Below are positions 30,932 to 38,075 of a stretch of 38,075 nucleotides of DNA, in pieces. A program made the position numbers and the translations under genes. Positions within the stretch are counted from its first letter, which is position 1, and each line of letters begins with the position of its first letter. A model generated the notes under the pieces. The model saw nothing but the letters and a program-made list of their open reading frames with translations. It did no database searches and was not told the DNA's origin. Source of the DNA: Verrucomicrobiota bacterium (GTDB taxonomy: Bacteria > Verrucomicrobiota > Verrucomicrobiia > Chthoniobacterales > UBA10450); assembly GCA_003218375.1 (NCBI GenBank), contig QHNH01000018.1, positions 66,169 through 104,243 of the forward strand, given 5' to 3'.

Positions 30932-31234
30932 ATGAAATTATACGTTGGCAATCTCTCCTTTGAGACCACCGAAAACGATCTCCAGGATCTTTTTGAACAA
31001 CACGGCCAGGTCAGCGAAGTCGCGCTGATGATGGACCGCATGACCGGCAAATCGCGCGGTTTTGCGTTCGTCACCATGAACGACAAAGCGCAGGCAGACG
31101 CCGCCCTCGCGGCGCTCAACGGCAAACAAGTTGGCGGTCGCGCCTTGACCGTTAACGAAGCGCGCCCGCGCGAAGAGCGTGGCGCTCGCCCGTCCGGCGG
31201 CGGCAACCGCAAGTTCGCCCAGGGACGCTGGTAA
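30932..31234 (+). CDS. RRM-domain RNA-binding protein
   Basis: 100 residues. A single RNA recognition motif fills residues 1-78: RNP2 is LYVGNLSF and RNP1 is KSRGFAFVTM, with intact aromatic residues for base stacking. A short Arg/Gly-rich tail (RPREERGARPSGGGNRK) follows, as in the small glycine-rich RNA-binding proteins of bacteria, which are often cold-induced. A strong hairpin directly after the stop separates it from infA. Confidence 0.92.
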   Translation: MKLYVGNLSFETTENDLQDLFEQHGQVSEVALMMDRMTGKSRGFAFVTMNDKAQADAALAALNGKQVGGRALTVNEARPREERGARPSGGGNRKFAQGRW

Positions 31235-31241
31235 CTAATTC

Positions 31242-31286
31242 GATCGCGGAGCCGGTCCGGGAAATTCCGGGCCGGCTCCCGCGATC
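31242..31286 (+). terminator. Strong GC-rich hairpin after the RRM gene
   Basis: The 5' arm (31242-31260, GATCGCGGAGCCGGTCCGG) pairs with 31267-31286 (ending CTCCCGCGATC) around loop GAAATT, with one bulge and one mismatch. It begins 8 bp after the stop. There is only a weak T-rich tail (ACTTATTA), so termination is likely but not certain. Confidence 0.7.
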
Positions 31287-31294
31287 ACTTATTA

Positions 31295-31531
31295 ATGGAT
31301 ACAGCTAAAGCGATCGAAGTAGAAGGCACGATCACTTCCGTCCTTCCGGGCACGATGTTCCGGGTGGAGCTGAACCGCGCGGGTGGCGCCGGCATCAATG
31401 CCCGCCTCGTCCTCGCCCATATTTCCGGAAAAATGCGCAAGCGTTTTATCCGCCTCACCATCGGCGACCGCGTGAAAATGCAGATGTCGCCTTATGACAT
31501 GGACAAAGCCCGAATCGTTTACAGACTCTGA
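31295..31531 (+). CDS. infA: Translation initiation factor IF-1
   Basis: 78 residues, one OB fold. [20 protein letters not shown] and [40 protein letters not shown] are diagnostic. Compared with the usual 72 residues it has about six extra residues in the loop before LAHISGK ([12 protein letters not shown]). It binds the ribosomal A site during initiation with IF-2 and IF-3. The stop overlaps the start of the next gene (TGATG). Confidence 0.93.
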   Translation: MDTAKAIEVEGTITSVLPGTMFRVELNRAGGAGINARLVLAHISGKMRKRFIRLTIGDRVKMQMSPYDMDKARIVYRL

Positions 31532-31752
31532 TGAGCCAATTTGATCTTACTCGCGCCGTAAAACCGGCCACCGGACCCGTTATCAAGCGCATCCTCGTGC
31601 GCTGCCCTTCCACCGGCAAACTCGCGCCGACCGGAAAGACCGTGGAAGAATCCGCCTGGGACACCACCAAGCTGAATCGCCCGCGCCTGACCTGCCCGCA
31701 TTGTCACCAGGTCCATAACTGGACAAAAAAAGACGTCGTCCTCGCGCGGTAG
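31531..31752 (+). CDS. Small zinc-ribbon-like protein coupled to infA
   Basis: 73 residues, starting in TGATG overlap with infA. It has RILVRCPSTGKLAPTGKTV near the middle and LTCPHCHQVHNWTKKDV at the C-terminus; one Cys plus a CxxC pair and two His could hold a zinc ion. No family name is recognised. Coupling to infA suggests a translation- or RNA-related role, but this is only inferred from position. Confidence 0.7.
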   Translation: MSQFDLTRAVKPATGPVIKRILVRCPSTGKLAPTGKTVEESAWDTTKLNRPRLTCPHCHQVHNWTKKDVVLAR

Positions 31753-31768
31753 AAGCATTTTCAATAGG

Positions 31769-31788
31769 GACGCCTCTCGACAGGCGTC
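31769..31788. repeat. Short hairpin before the desaturase gene
   Basis: GACGCCT-CTCGAC-AGGCGTC is a perfect 7-bp stem 16 bp after the zinc-ribbon gene. It may be a terminator or a dispersed palindrome. Confidence 0.45.
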
Positions 31789-31831
31789 GGAGGTCTCGCC
31801 ATAATTCGGTTTAGGCAAACATAGGTGTGCC

Positions 31832-32725
31832 ATGAAAATTTTTTCTCTTCCATTTGAGCGGATCAATTGGGTCTCCAGTTCGTTCCTCATCGGAACGGCC
31901 CTGCTGACCGTGACCGCGTTGCCTGTCTATCTCTGGTTCTTTGGCTTCGACTGGTTTCACGTGGGGATGTTCTTCGTCATGTTCATCCTGACGGGATTCA
32001 GCATCACGGCTGGTTATCACCGTTTTTTCGCCCACAAAACCTATGAAGCGAAATGGCCGCTGCGCTTGATGGTGCTCATTTTCGGAGCGGCCGCCTTCGA
32101 AAATTCCGTCCTCATGTGGACGAGCGATCATCGCCGGCACCACAAACACACCGACCACGACGACGATCCTTACAACATCACCAAGGGTTTTTTCCATGCC
32201 CACATGGGTTGGATGCTGTTCAAACTGAATCCCGAGCCGCCCCTGGATAATGTCCCCGATCTCGAGGGTGACGCGCTCGTGCGCTGGCAGCATCGCTACG
32301 TTTTTCTCCTCGCCGTCCTTGTCGGTTTTGTCCTGCCGGCCCTTGCCGGATTTCTTTACGACGGCTGGGTCGGCGCGCTGGGTGGCTTCCTGATCGGCGG
32401 GATCGCCCGGGTCGTGGCGACCCAACACACAACCTTCTTCATTAACAGCGCCTGCCACAGCCTGGGCCGGCAACCGTACTCGACGCGTTGCACTGCGCGC
32501 GACTCGTTCTTTCTCGCGCTCTTCACCCTCGGCGAGGGTTACCACAACTATCACCACGAGTTCCAATACGATTACCGCAACGGCGTAAAACCGTGGCAGT
32601 GGGACCCGACCAAGTGGCTCATCTGGGTGCTGTCCAAGTTGGGAGTCACCTCTCATCTCCGCCGCGTCCCCGCGGAGAAAATCGCCGCCGCCCAGCAAGC
32701 GGTGAGTACGCGGTCATCGCGCTGA
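31832..32725 (+). CDS. Acyl-CoA (delta-9 type) fatty acid desaturase
   Basis: 297 residues, di-iron membrane desaturase introducing a double bond into acyl chains. The three histidine boxes are present: HRFFAH (about 63), HRRHH (100) and EGYHNYHHEFQYD (about 233). Hydrophobic helices lie at about 15-35, 42-60, 150-175 and 180-195. The order and box spacing match stearoyl-CoA desaturases. Electron donor domains are absent, so a separate ferredoxin or cytochrome is needed. It could help keep membranes fluid in the cold together with the nearby RRM protein, but nothing shows co-regulation. Confidence 0.9.
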   Translation: MKIFSLPFERINWVSSSFLIGTALLTVTALPVYLWFFGFDWFHVGMFFVMFILTGFSITAGYHRFFAHKTYEAKWPLRLMVLIFGAAAFENSVLMWTSDHRRHHKHTDHDDDPYNITKGFFHAHMGWMLFKLNPEPPLDNVPDLEGDALVRWQHRYVFLLAVLVGFVLPALAGFLYDGWVGALGGFLIGGIARVVATQHTTFFINSACHSLGRQPYSTRCTARDSFFLALFTLGEGYHNYHHEFQYDYRNGVKPWQWDPTKWLIWVLSKLGVTSHLRRVPAEKIAAAQQAVSTRSSR

Positions 32726-32842
32726 CCCGCGCGGGCAAACTGCTTGCCGTCACACTAGTTTTCGCGTCGATCTTAGCCCGTTTCGCGAGCGTCGATTTCG
32801 CGGTTTCGTTTCACCGCGCGATGACTCATCATCGTTGTCGTT

Positions 32843-33109
32843 GTGGACTTCGAGTTCGATCCCCAGAAAAGCGAGATCAACAAAGCCAGGCATGGAATTG
32901 ACTTTGTTGAGGCGCAGAAACTTTGGAAATCCAAGGTGGTCGTCCTGCCCGCTCGAGATCGATTGGAAAAGCGTTATCTGGCACTCGGCGCAATGGATTC
33001 CAGGCATTGGGCCGCAATTATCACCTATCGCGGAGCGACCATTCGGATTATTAGTGTCCGCCGGGCCACGCATTCGGAGATTGAGATCTATGAAAAAATC
33101 GCAACCTGA
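32843..33109 (+). CDS. brnT: BrnT family toxin
   Basis: 88 residues from GTG 32843 (VDFEFDPQKSEINKARHGID). The family pattern is DP.K...N..KHG..F.EA, then RYLALGAMDSRHWAAIITYR and IRIISVRRATHSEIEIYEK. BrnT is a RelE-fold ribonuclease that blocks translation. The conserved Arg and Glu near the end (RRATHSE) are kept, so the toxin may be active. Its last 20 bases overlap the antitoxin start. Confidence 0.88.
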   Translation: MDFEFDPQKSEINKARHGIDFVEAQKLWKSKVVVLPARDRLEKRYLALGAMDSRHWAAIITYRGATIRIISVRRATHSEIEIYEKIAT

Positions 33110-33326
33110 GCCAACGAGAGCGAAGAACCTCGAAGAAAAATTCGATCGTGGCGAGGAGGTGCTCGATTATTTCGATCTGGCAAAGGCGCGGGCGATCAAA
33201 CCGCGTCCCGCATCGTCCGGAACGAAAGCGAAGTTCGCGTATCCACCGAAGAGCAACGTCCGTGGCGCTGTCGTTCGCGAGAAATCGGCAGGTTATCGAA
33301 AAGCCAAGAAAGCATCTCGCCCGTAA
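33090..33326 (+). CDS. brnA: BrnA-type antitoxin
   Basis: 78 residues from ATG 33090, overlapping the toxin gene. NLEEKFDRGEEVLDYFDLAK is the typical BrnA segment that precedes its ribbon-helix-helix. The C-terminal part is basic (VVREKSAGYRKAKKASRP), and a standard DUF4415-type helix pair is not obvious, so the dimer and DNA-binding region may differ. It should neutralise BrnT and repress the pair. A hairpin follows the stop. Confidence 0.75.
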   Translation: MKKSQPEPTRAKNLEEKFDRGEEVLDYFDLAKARAIKPRPASSGTKAKFAYPPKSNVRGAVVREKSAGYRKAKKASRP

Positions 33327-33327
33327 T

Positions 33328-33348
33328 CATCGTAAGCCGGTTACGATG
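33328..33348 (+). terminator. Hairpin after brnA
   Basis: CATCGTAA-GCCGG-TTACGATG is a perfect 8-bp stem beginning 2 bp after the stop. No T-run follows. The 90 bp after it could not be assigned to a gene. Confidence 0.5.
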
Positions 33349-33435
33349 CATGAGTGGTGAGTCCCGCCGATGCTGACGTTCGTGACAACAATGTTGTCGC
33401 GCGATACGTTATTCCGTTGATCACAGTAGCCTGGC

Positions 33436-33480
33436 GTGTTGACCCACGAGAAATACAGCGCGGGCAAATGGAAAAAATGA
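33436..33480 (+). pseudogene. Remnant of a HigB-type toxin (C-terminal tail)
   Basis: The frame reads VLTHEKYSAGKWKK followed by TGA (33478-33480), which is the characteristic C-terminal end of HigB toxins (RelE superfamily). Upstream in this frame there are stop codons (TAG and TGA within 21 bp), and no toxin body is found. The antitoxin remnant starts 1 bp later, the normal higB-higA spacing, so this is what is left of a deleted toxin gene. Confidence 0.6.
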
Positions 33481-33481
33481 T

Positions 33482-33661
33482 ATGTCCGCCACAGAACTGG
33501 CAAAAGTAACCGAGGCCTGGCCGCCGATCGCGCGCGCGGCCCGCGTTCTCCGCACGAAGGGTGAATATGAGAACCTGGTCGAGTTTCTCGATCACCTGAC
33601 CGACGAAGTCGGCGAAGACGAGAATCATCCGCTCGCCTCGCTCATGGACGTGGTTGGATGA
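33482..33661 (+). pseudogene. Truncated HigA-type antitoxin (N-terminal part)
   Basis: ATG 33482 opens 59 residues. LRTKGEYENLVEFLDHLTDE and VGEDENHPLASLMDVVG match the N-terminal part of HigA antitoxins, which in intact genes continue with a helix-turn-helix domain. Here the frame ends in TGA immediately after VVG, where the DNA changes to a SnoaL-gene fragment. The DNA-binding half is therefore lost. Confidence 0.7.
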
Positions 33662-33717
33662 ACCGCTACGATTGCGAGCTGCTGCGCGACGGCCAGAAAT
33701 GGCTATTCAGCCGTGCT
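33658..33717 (+). pseudogene. Fragment of a SnoaL-like gene
   Basis: It encodes NRYDCELLRDGQKWLFSR, against NRYDCDLVRDGPKWRFKR of the intact gene at 26393-26911. By hand, 46 of 57 bases agree with 26756-26812. No other part of the gene is present on either side. It marks a recombination junction between the HigA remnant and the ROCO gene. Confidence 0.65.
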
Positions 33718-36355
33718 TCTTTCGAAGCTCGCGAAATAAATCGTGTAGCTTTTTCTCCACCGCCGCCCAGCCGTTCCGCTGCGGACTATTGTCAAGGACA
33801 GGCTTTCGGTTAGGTAAAATTGCCTGCCATTTGCCTAATGGCGTGTCTTGATAGGAGCATTGTTTTAGGATAACCGCGACGGCTAACGCTTCACTTGCGG
33901 CATGTCTTGCTAGCGCCCGTCGCATCTCTACCTTGCGGATATAATCAGTTGCCAGTGCTTCTGCACTTACTAGCATTAGAATGACGTCGGCGCGATCGAG
34001 TTCCGTCTTGATTCGACTGTCCCAGTCATCGCCTGGATCCAGGGATTGATCTGTCCAAGAGGCCTCAAGCATCCCCTGGGTGCGCAAGATCTTCAGGTGC
34101 ATTTCTAATGTTTTTCGCGACCGATCATCTTTCTGGGAGTAGCAAATGAATACGCGTGGCTTCCAAGAGTCGTCCCGCGCCTCAGGTTTGGTGAATTCAT
34201 TCAACTCCGCCGTTGGGTTAAACATTACTGTAGCGGCATCTTCAACCGAAAGAGCGCCTGAAACACTTTTGGCCTCACTCTTCTCAAGGGACGAAATCGC
34301 AACCCAACCACGGATCGGTCGGCCGTCGGTATCGGCTACAACCACTTCAGTTTCCTCATCAGGATTAAGTCCTTCAATTATCCCGTTAATCGCCCGCAAT
34401 TCTGCCTGGCAGAGTCCCGCCAATTGCTGTCGTGGCTTCGCTGGTCCAGTAACTGTCACTTCAACAATTCTCTCATATGTGTCAGCTCGAACCAAAGCCC
34501 TAGCCCCAGAATGCGACAACACCGCCCCGCTCGCCCACTGCAAACGCGTATCATGCTCATGACGTTCTAGGAATGGGTGGGTTCGAACGATAAACTGCGG
34601 AAGAATATTCGGTGGTAACGCGCGATAAGTAAAGCGTAGCCGCGTAGCATCCTTTGCGGTGCGAAACGCTTCGACCCCCGCCGGCTGATCATCTGCCAGC
34701 GCCTGCGGAACGAGCCAGCGGTCTGGTTCTTCACCTTCTTCGGCGAGCGGATAAGCTAGTTCGAAACGAACCATCATATCGACCAGAAATCGTCGCATTG
34801 CTGCGTTTTTTTCTGCTGTCAGAACTTGACGCAATGCAATCTGCGAGAGGACGCCCGCATGTTTTTCGGCGTGCCGAACCAATGCATACACATTCTCTGT
34901 CAACCAATGGGGTTTCAGAACGCTGGCAAACCTGAGGCGCTTGTCGTCACGATAGTTAAGAGCGACGCCGAGACGGTGAAGATTTTCGGAGAGGCTATCC
35001 TGTTCACTTTCGTCGATGATACCTTCCTCTCGGCAGATTCGGCGATAGACATCGTACCCCAAATGAGACTGCGGGTTAGCCTGCAACCGATGACGAACTC
35101 CTGCCCATTTTGAAGGAAAACCTTCGGTCACCCATTTCAATTTACCTACCGTCCCCAGAATATCGTTGCTCAGCTCATCCAAACCGAGGCGTGTGGCACA
35201 GTCTGTTTCAACGAAAGCGGCAATAGAAGGATATCGCTCTCGAAGTGCGACTCGATCTAGTCGCGCGCGTGCAGATCCCGGGTCATCCCATTTATTTAGA
35301 ACAACAAGCACGGGCGGACCAGTAACGGGTTCATCAATAGTGTCCTGCCGAACAGCGCGCTTGCTGTCGCCTGCACTGCTCCTCCGCTCCGACCCGAAAG
35401 CTGATATTAGGCGTAGCCAGTATTCAGCGTCATCGCGCTCGGCGTTCTCGCGCCCCGTAAGGACAAGCACATAAATCGTCCGGGTAGAGAAGAAGAACTG
35501 GTGCATCGCATGAGTAATAACTTGCCCGGCGAAGTCCCAGACATGCGCAGTGACCGGCTCCCCGCCCGAGCTACGAAGCATCCAATCTGTTATGGCGATT
35601 CCAGGTGTTTCGGGTTCGTTAGGATCAAATGCGTTATGCACAAGGCGATTTACAAGTGATGTCTTTCCAGAACCGCCGCGTCCAACAAAGATCATTTTCA
35701 CCTCGTTAAGCGGTTTAGATCCCTCTAGTCGTGAAAAGTAGTAATCTAGAATCGATTTTGCCAGTGCCGGAGGAGTTGCGTCCGAGTCAGGGCTCGCCCA
35801 TTGTCGACCTAGAACCTCCGGCGGCAAACCTAAGCGATCATTACCGTGAAGGTAAAGTTCCTTGAGTTCAGGCAAGTTACGAAGACTTTGCGGGAGGCTA
35901 GCCAGATTGTTACCACTCAGGTGTAGCTTTTCGAGGTTGCGGAGTTTATCGATGTTCGACGGAAGGTGTGTCAAAGCATTGTTCGCGAGATTCAACGAAT
36001 CCAGTGTGCGACACTTCAACAAGCTAGCCGGAAAGGTGCGGAGACGATTATGGTTGAGCCAAAGAGCACGGAGGCCAGGGAGCGAACTGATCGCTGCTGG
36101 AAGTCTACGAAATCTGTTATAGTCAACGTCCAGCCATCCTAAACTCCGACACTTTGCAATTTCCCTAGGTAGTGTGGAAAGATCGTTTTCCGAAAGCGAC
36201 AGCATATTCAATCGAGTGCATCGTCCGATCTCACGAGGGACAGATTTTAGCCCGAGCGCACTAAGGTCAAGATCATGCAGTCGCACCTTCGCTGCTCGTA
36301 GGATTTTCTGCCGTGCTTTGTTGTAAGCTTTTTTAGGATCGATTGTTTTCGCCAT
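33707..36355 (-). CDS. LRR-Roc-COR-TIR protein (bacterial ROCO protein)
   Basis: 882 residues from ATG 36355 (MAKTIDPKKAYNKARQKILR); an upstream Met at 36397 adds nothing typical. Residues 30-185 are leucine-rich repeats (LKSVPREIGRCTRLNMLSLS, LRNLEKLHLSGNNLASLPQS). Residues 210-400 form the Roc GTPase: P-loop FVGRGGSGKTSLVNRL, G3 VWDFAGQVITHAMHQFFFS and G4 VVLNKWDD. The COR region spans about 410-650 (RRFLVDMMVRFELAYPL). A TIR domain covers about 730-882 (PRVFICYSQKDDRSRKTLEM), with the putative catalytic Glu in YIRKVEMRRALARH. TIR domains of this kind often cleave NAD+ or make signalling nucleotides. Neighbouring toxin-antitoxin genes support a defence role. It is convergent with the fragments at its 3' end. 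Confidence 0.87.
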   Translation of the reverse strand: MAKTIDPKKAYNKARQKILRAAKVRLHDLDLSALGLKSVPREIGRCTRLNMLSLSENDLSTLPREIAKCRSLGWLDVDYNRFRRLPAAISSLPGLRALWLNHNRLRTFPASLLKCRTLDSLNLANNALTHLPSNIDKLRNLEKLHLSGNNLASLPQSLRNLPELKELYLHGNDRLGLPPEVLGRQWASPDSDATPPALAKSILDYYFSRLEGSKPLNEVKMIFVGRGGSGKTSLVNRLVHNAFDPNEPETPGIAITDWMLRSSGGEPVTAHVWDFAGQVITHAMHQFFFSTRTIYVLVLTGRENAERDDAEYWLRLISAFGSERRSSAGDSKRAVRQDTIDEPVTGPPVLVVLNKWDDPGSARARLDRVALRERYPSIAAFVETDCATRLGLDELSNDILGTVGKLKWVTEGFPSKWAGVRHRLQANPQSHLGYDVYRRICREEGIIDESEQDSLSENLHRLGVALNYRDDKRLRFASVLKPHWLTENVYALVRHAEKHAGVLSQIALRQVLTAEKNAAMRRFLVDMMVRFELAYPLAEEGEEPDRWLVPQALADDQPAGVEAFRTAKDATRLRFTYRALPPNILPQFIVRTHPFLERHEHDTRLQWASGAVLSHSGARALVRADTYERIVEVTVTGPAKPRQQLAGLCQAELRAINGIIEGLNPDEETEVVVADTDGRPIRGWVAISSLEKSEAKSVSGALSVEDAATVMFNPTAELNEFTKPEARDDSWKPRVFICYSQKDDRSRKTLEMHLKILRTQGMLEASWTDQSLDPGDDWDSRIKTELDRADVILMLVSAEALATDYIRKVEMRRALARHAASEALAVAVILKQCSYQDTPLGKWQAILPNRKPVLDNSPQRNGWAAVEKKLHDLFRELRKKHG

Positions 36356-36614
36356 ATTATTGTCCGGACCCCTGTAAAAATCTGATCCGTTTTTCAACGC
36401 CGACTGGCATCTCGAGATGGCTCCGGCGCCTCACAACGGAGCTCGTCTGGAGGTATATAATAAATAAAATCACGCACGACCTCCGAATGCGAGAAGAAAG
36501 TTCAAGTTTGGAAAGGTTCCTCTCTCGGTTTTGCTCGTCACTGCGAGGACCGGCTGCGTGCGGCCGGCCGCATAACTGAACCGAGGCGAATAATTCTTGC
36601 GGTCAAATCTCGCC

Positions 36615-36665
36615 TTGACAGTCTAGGGAAAAGATTGAACGGTTCTCTTACCAAGACTGTCTAGG
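36615..36665 (+). promoter_or_regulatory. Probable promoter/operator of the padR-permease operon
   Basis: TTGACA (36615-36620) looks like a -35 box, with no clear -10 box 17 bp on. It overlaps the first of two similar sites: TGACAGTCTAGG (36616-36627) and AGACTGTCTAGG (36654-36665). Both centre on GACNGTC, 38 bp apart. The position just upstream of a PadR gene suggests an autoregulatory operator. Confidence 0.5.
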
Positions 36666-36681
36666 TAGATCAGACAAACTT

Positions 36682-37014
36682 ATGGCGAAAGAAAAACCGG
36701 ATCTCGTTTATGGCACGCTCGACATGTTGATCCTGAGGGCGCTTCAGCATGATCCACGACACGGGCTGGCCATCGCGGATCGGATTCAGCAGATGTCGAA
36801 GGAGATTCTGCACGTCGAACAAGGGTCGCTTTATCCGGCGCTTTATCGGCTCGAGGCCCAGGGGTGGATCAAGGCGGAGTGGGGCGTTTCGGATAACAAT
36901 CGCAGGGCGCGCTATTACGAGTTGACCGCGGCCGGTCGAAAACAGCTTTCGGCGGAAAGGGAACATTGGGCGCGAATCACGAAGGGGATCAATCTCGTGC
37001 TGACGGGGACCTGA
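36682..37014 (+). CDS. PadR family transcriptional regulator
   Basis: 110 residues, short PadR type. The winged helix is typical: [70 protein letters not shown]. PadR proteins repress neighbouring genes and are released by small ligands. The permease gene starts 4 bp after its stop, so the two form an operon. It probably binds the repeated GACNGTC sites upstream. Confidence 0.92.
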   Translation: MAKEKPDLVYGTLDMLILRALQHDPRHGLAIADRIQQMSKEILHVEQGSLYPALYRLEAQGWIKAEWGVSDNNRRARYYELTAAGRKQLSAEREHWARITKGINLVLTGT

Positions 37015-37018
37015 GCTT

Positions 37019-38075
37019 ATGCCGCAACTCCGTGCCTGGTTTTCTCGGTTCATCGGCCTCTTTGAAAAAAGGAAGCGCGATGAGCAAATGAGGGACGAGA
37101 TGCAGACTCATCTCGAGTTGTTGACGCAGAGGAAGATTGCCGAGGGAATGGAGCCGGGAGCAGCGCGCACCGCGGCGCTCCGGGAATTCGGCGGCCTCGA
37201 ACAAATCAAGGAAGCGGCCCGCGAACAACGCGTCTGGCTTTCGGCCGACCAGTTTTGGCAGGACCTGCGCTTCGGCGCGCGGATGCTTCTGCGCACTCCA
37301 GGGTTCAGCGCGCTGGCGATTCTGTGTCTGACTCTCGGCATCGGGACGAACGCGGCTGTGTTCAGTTGGATCGAAGGAATTTTGATCCGACCCTATCCTT
37401 TGGTTGCGCACCAGGACCGAATGTTCGCGTTGAACGCCACCACCCGCGGCGCACCTGGATATACCGGACTCTCCTATCCCGAGTTCCTCGATTTTGAAAA
37501 AAACTCCACCCTCTTCGAGTCTTTCATCGTCGATCGGATCATGGGCACGACCCTGAGTGTGGGCGATCGCGCCGAACGCGCGACCGGTGGAATTGTCTCA
37601 GCAAACTATTTCGATGCGCTCGGGGTGCAGCCGATTCTCGGCCGCGGGTTCCGACCGGAAGAAGGCACCGGGCGCAACGCGCATCCAGTGACGGTGATCA
37701 GCTATCGGACATGGCAGGATCGTTATGGCGGCGACCCTAACATCATTGGCCGAACTCAGATCCTTAATGGGCTTCAGCACACGATCATTGGCGTCGCGCC
37801 GGAAAAATTTCACGGCACCTTTATTGGCTATTCCTTCAGTTTTTGGGTGCCGACCTCCATGCAGGAGACGTTCGACACGACCGGTTACAAGTTGGAAGAC
37901 CGGGGCGCGCGTTGGATCGAAGGCTACGCCTTTCTCAAACCCGGAGTCACGCGTCAGCAGGGAGATGCTGAGCTTCACGCCATTTCGCAACGTCTGGAGA
38001 AGGATTACCCGGAAACAAATCGCGGCCACGACCTCTCGCTTTCACCCTTGTGGAAAACGCCGTTCAACCAGGCCA
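37019..38075 (+). CDS. ADOP-type ABC permease (MacB-like/FtsX), partial at right edge
   Basis: ATG 37019 opens 352 codons to the window end. Residues 1-75 hold the N-terminal helical segment common in acidobacterial duplicated orphan permeases (EQMRDEMQTHLELLTQRKIA). Then comes FWQDLRFGARMLLRTPGFSA and the first membrane helix (LAILCLTLGIGTNAAVFSWI). The MacB-type periplasmic domain follows (YPEFLDFEKNSTLFES, GGIVSANYFDALGVQPILGR, VISYRTWQDRYGGDPNIIGR). The later membrane helices are cut off. Such genes regularly sit behind a PadR regulator and lack their own ATPase. Substrate unknown. Confidence 0.88.
   Translation, partial: MPQLRAWFSRFIGLFEKRKRDEQMRDEMQTHLELLTQRKIAEGMEPGAARTAALREFGGLEQIKEAAREQRVWLSADQFWQDLRFGARMLLRTPGFSALAILCLTLGIGTNAAVFSWIEGILIRPYPLVAHQDRMFALNATTRGAPGYTGLSYPEFLDFEKNSTLFESFIVDRIMGTTLSVGDRAERATGGIVSANYFDALGVQPILGRGFRPEEGTGRNAHPVTVISYRTWQDRYGGDPNIIGRTQILNGLQHTIIGVAPEKFHGTFIGYSFSFWVPTSMQETFDTTGYKLEDRGARWIEGYAFLKPGVTRQQGDAELHAISQRLEKDYPETNRGHDLSLSPLWKTPFNQA

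Noticed and set aside
33327-33435. Minus-strand frame ending GGTHHSCIVTGLR, opposite the HigB remnant
   Set aside because: It has some protein-like character, but no start, domain or neighbour supports it, and the plus strand carries the better match (HigB tail).

Overview
The window looks like chromosomal DNA of a GC-rich, Gram-negative-type soil bacterium, most likely Verrucomicrobiota (Chthoniobacterales-like). This is inferred from gene content only. Pointers are large secreted proteins that end in paired 'LSTR..GD..IGGFI' modules after Thr-Ala-Pro linkers, a PadR regulator next to an ADOP-type permease, kynurenine-pathway enzymes, and many short dispersed repeats. Acidobacteriota cannot be excluded.

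Layout. 1-1.2 kb: a secreted fibronectin-type protein cut by the window edge, and a secreted cupin. 1.2-4.2 kb: an accessory island with a REP-associated (RAYT) transposase between mirrored palindromes. It is followed by a tightly packed operon of five tiny, mutually similar helix-turn-helix proteins and a 295-residue winged-helix protein with a nuclease-like C-terminus. This is the best candidate here for an undescribed system. 4.3-6.9 kb: an amino-acid/dicarboxylate symporter and threonine synthase. 7.0-9.9 kb: an ABC exporter followed by three small Cys-containing ORFs, two of them tandem paralogues; this is a second candidate system. 10.1-17.6 kb: three large secreted beta-rich proteins sharing C-terminal modules; the first is cut short by an in-frame TGA.

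17.7-31.8 kb is mainly housekeeping: tRNA-Arg(CCU), a histidine phosphatase, an ABC-F ATPase, a VOC protein, kynureninase, a CPBP protease, a response regulator, DoxX, a TPR protein, kynurenine 3-monooxygenase, a SnoaL-like protein, carbonic anhydrase, DUF5069 and DUF4242 proteins, a dynamin-like GTPase, an RRM protein, IF-1 and a zinc-ribbon protein. A fatty-acid desaturase follows. 32.8-36.4 kb is defence-like: an intact BrnT/BrnA pair, a wrecked HigB/HigA module joined to a SnoaL gene fragment, and an LRR-Roc-COR-TIR protein. 36.6 kb to the end: PadR and an ADOP-type permease that runs off the edge.

How the genes work together. KynU and Kmo belong to the tryptophan-to-quinolinate (NAD) route; its other enzymes are not in the window. 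Short tandem repeats with 7-, 8- or 9-bp units and several hairpin repeats sit between genes, supply stop codons, and occur inside coding sequence. Several apparent upstream starts (thrC, the TPR gene, the cupin) come from repeat DNA and were trimmed.
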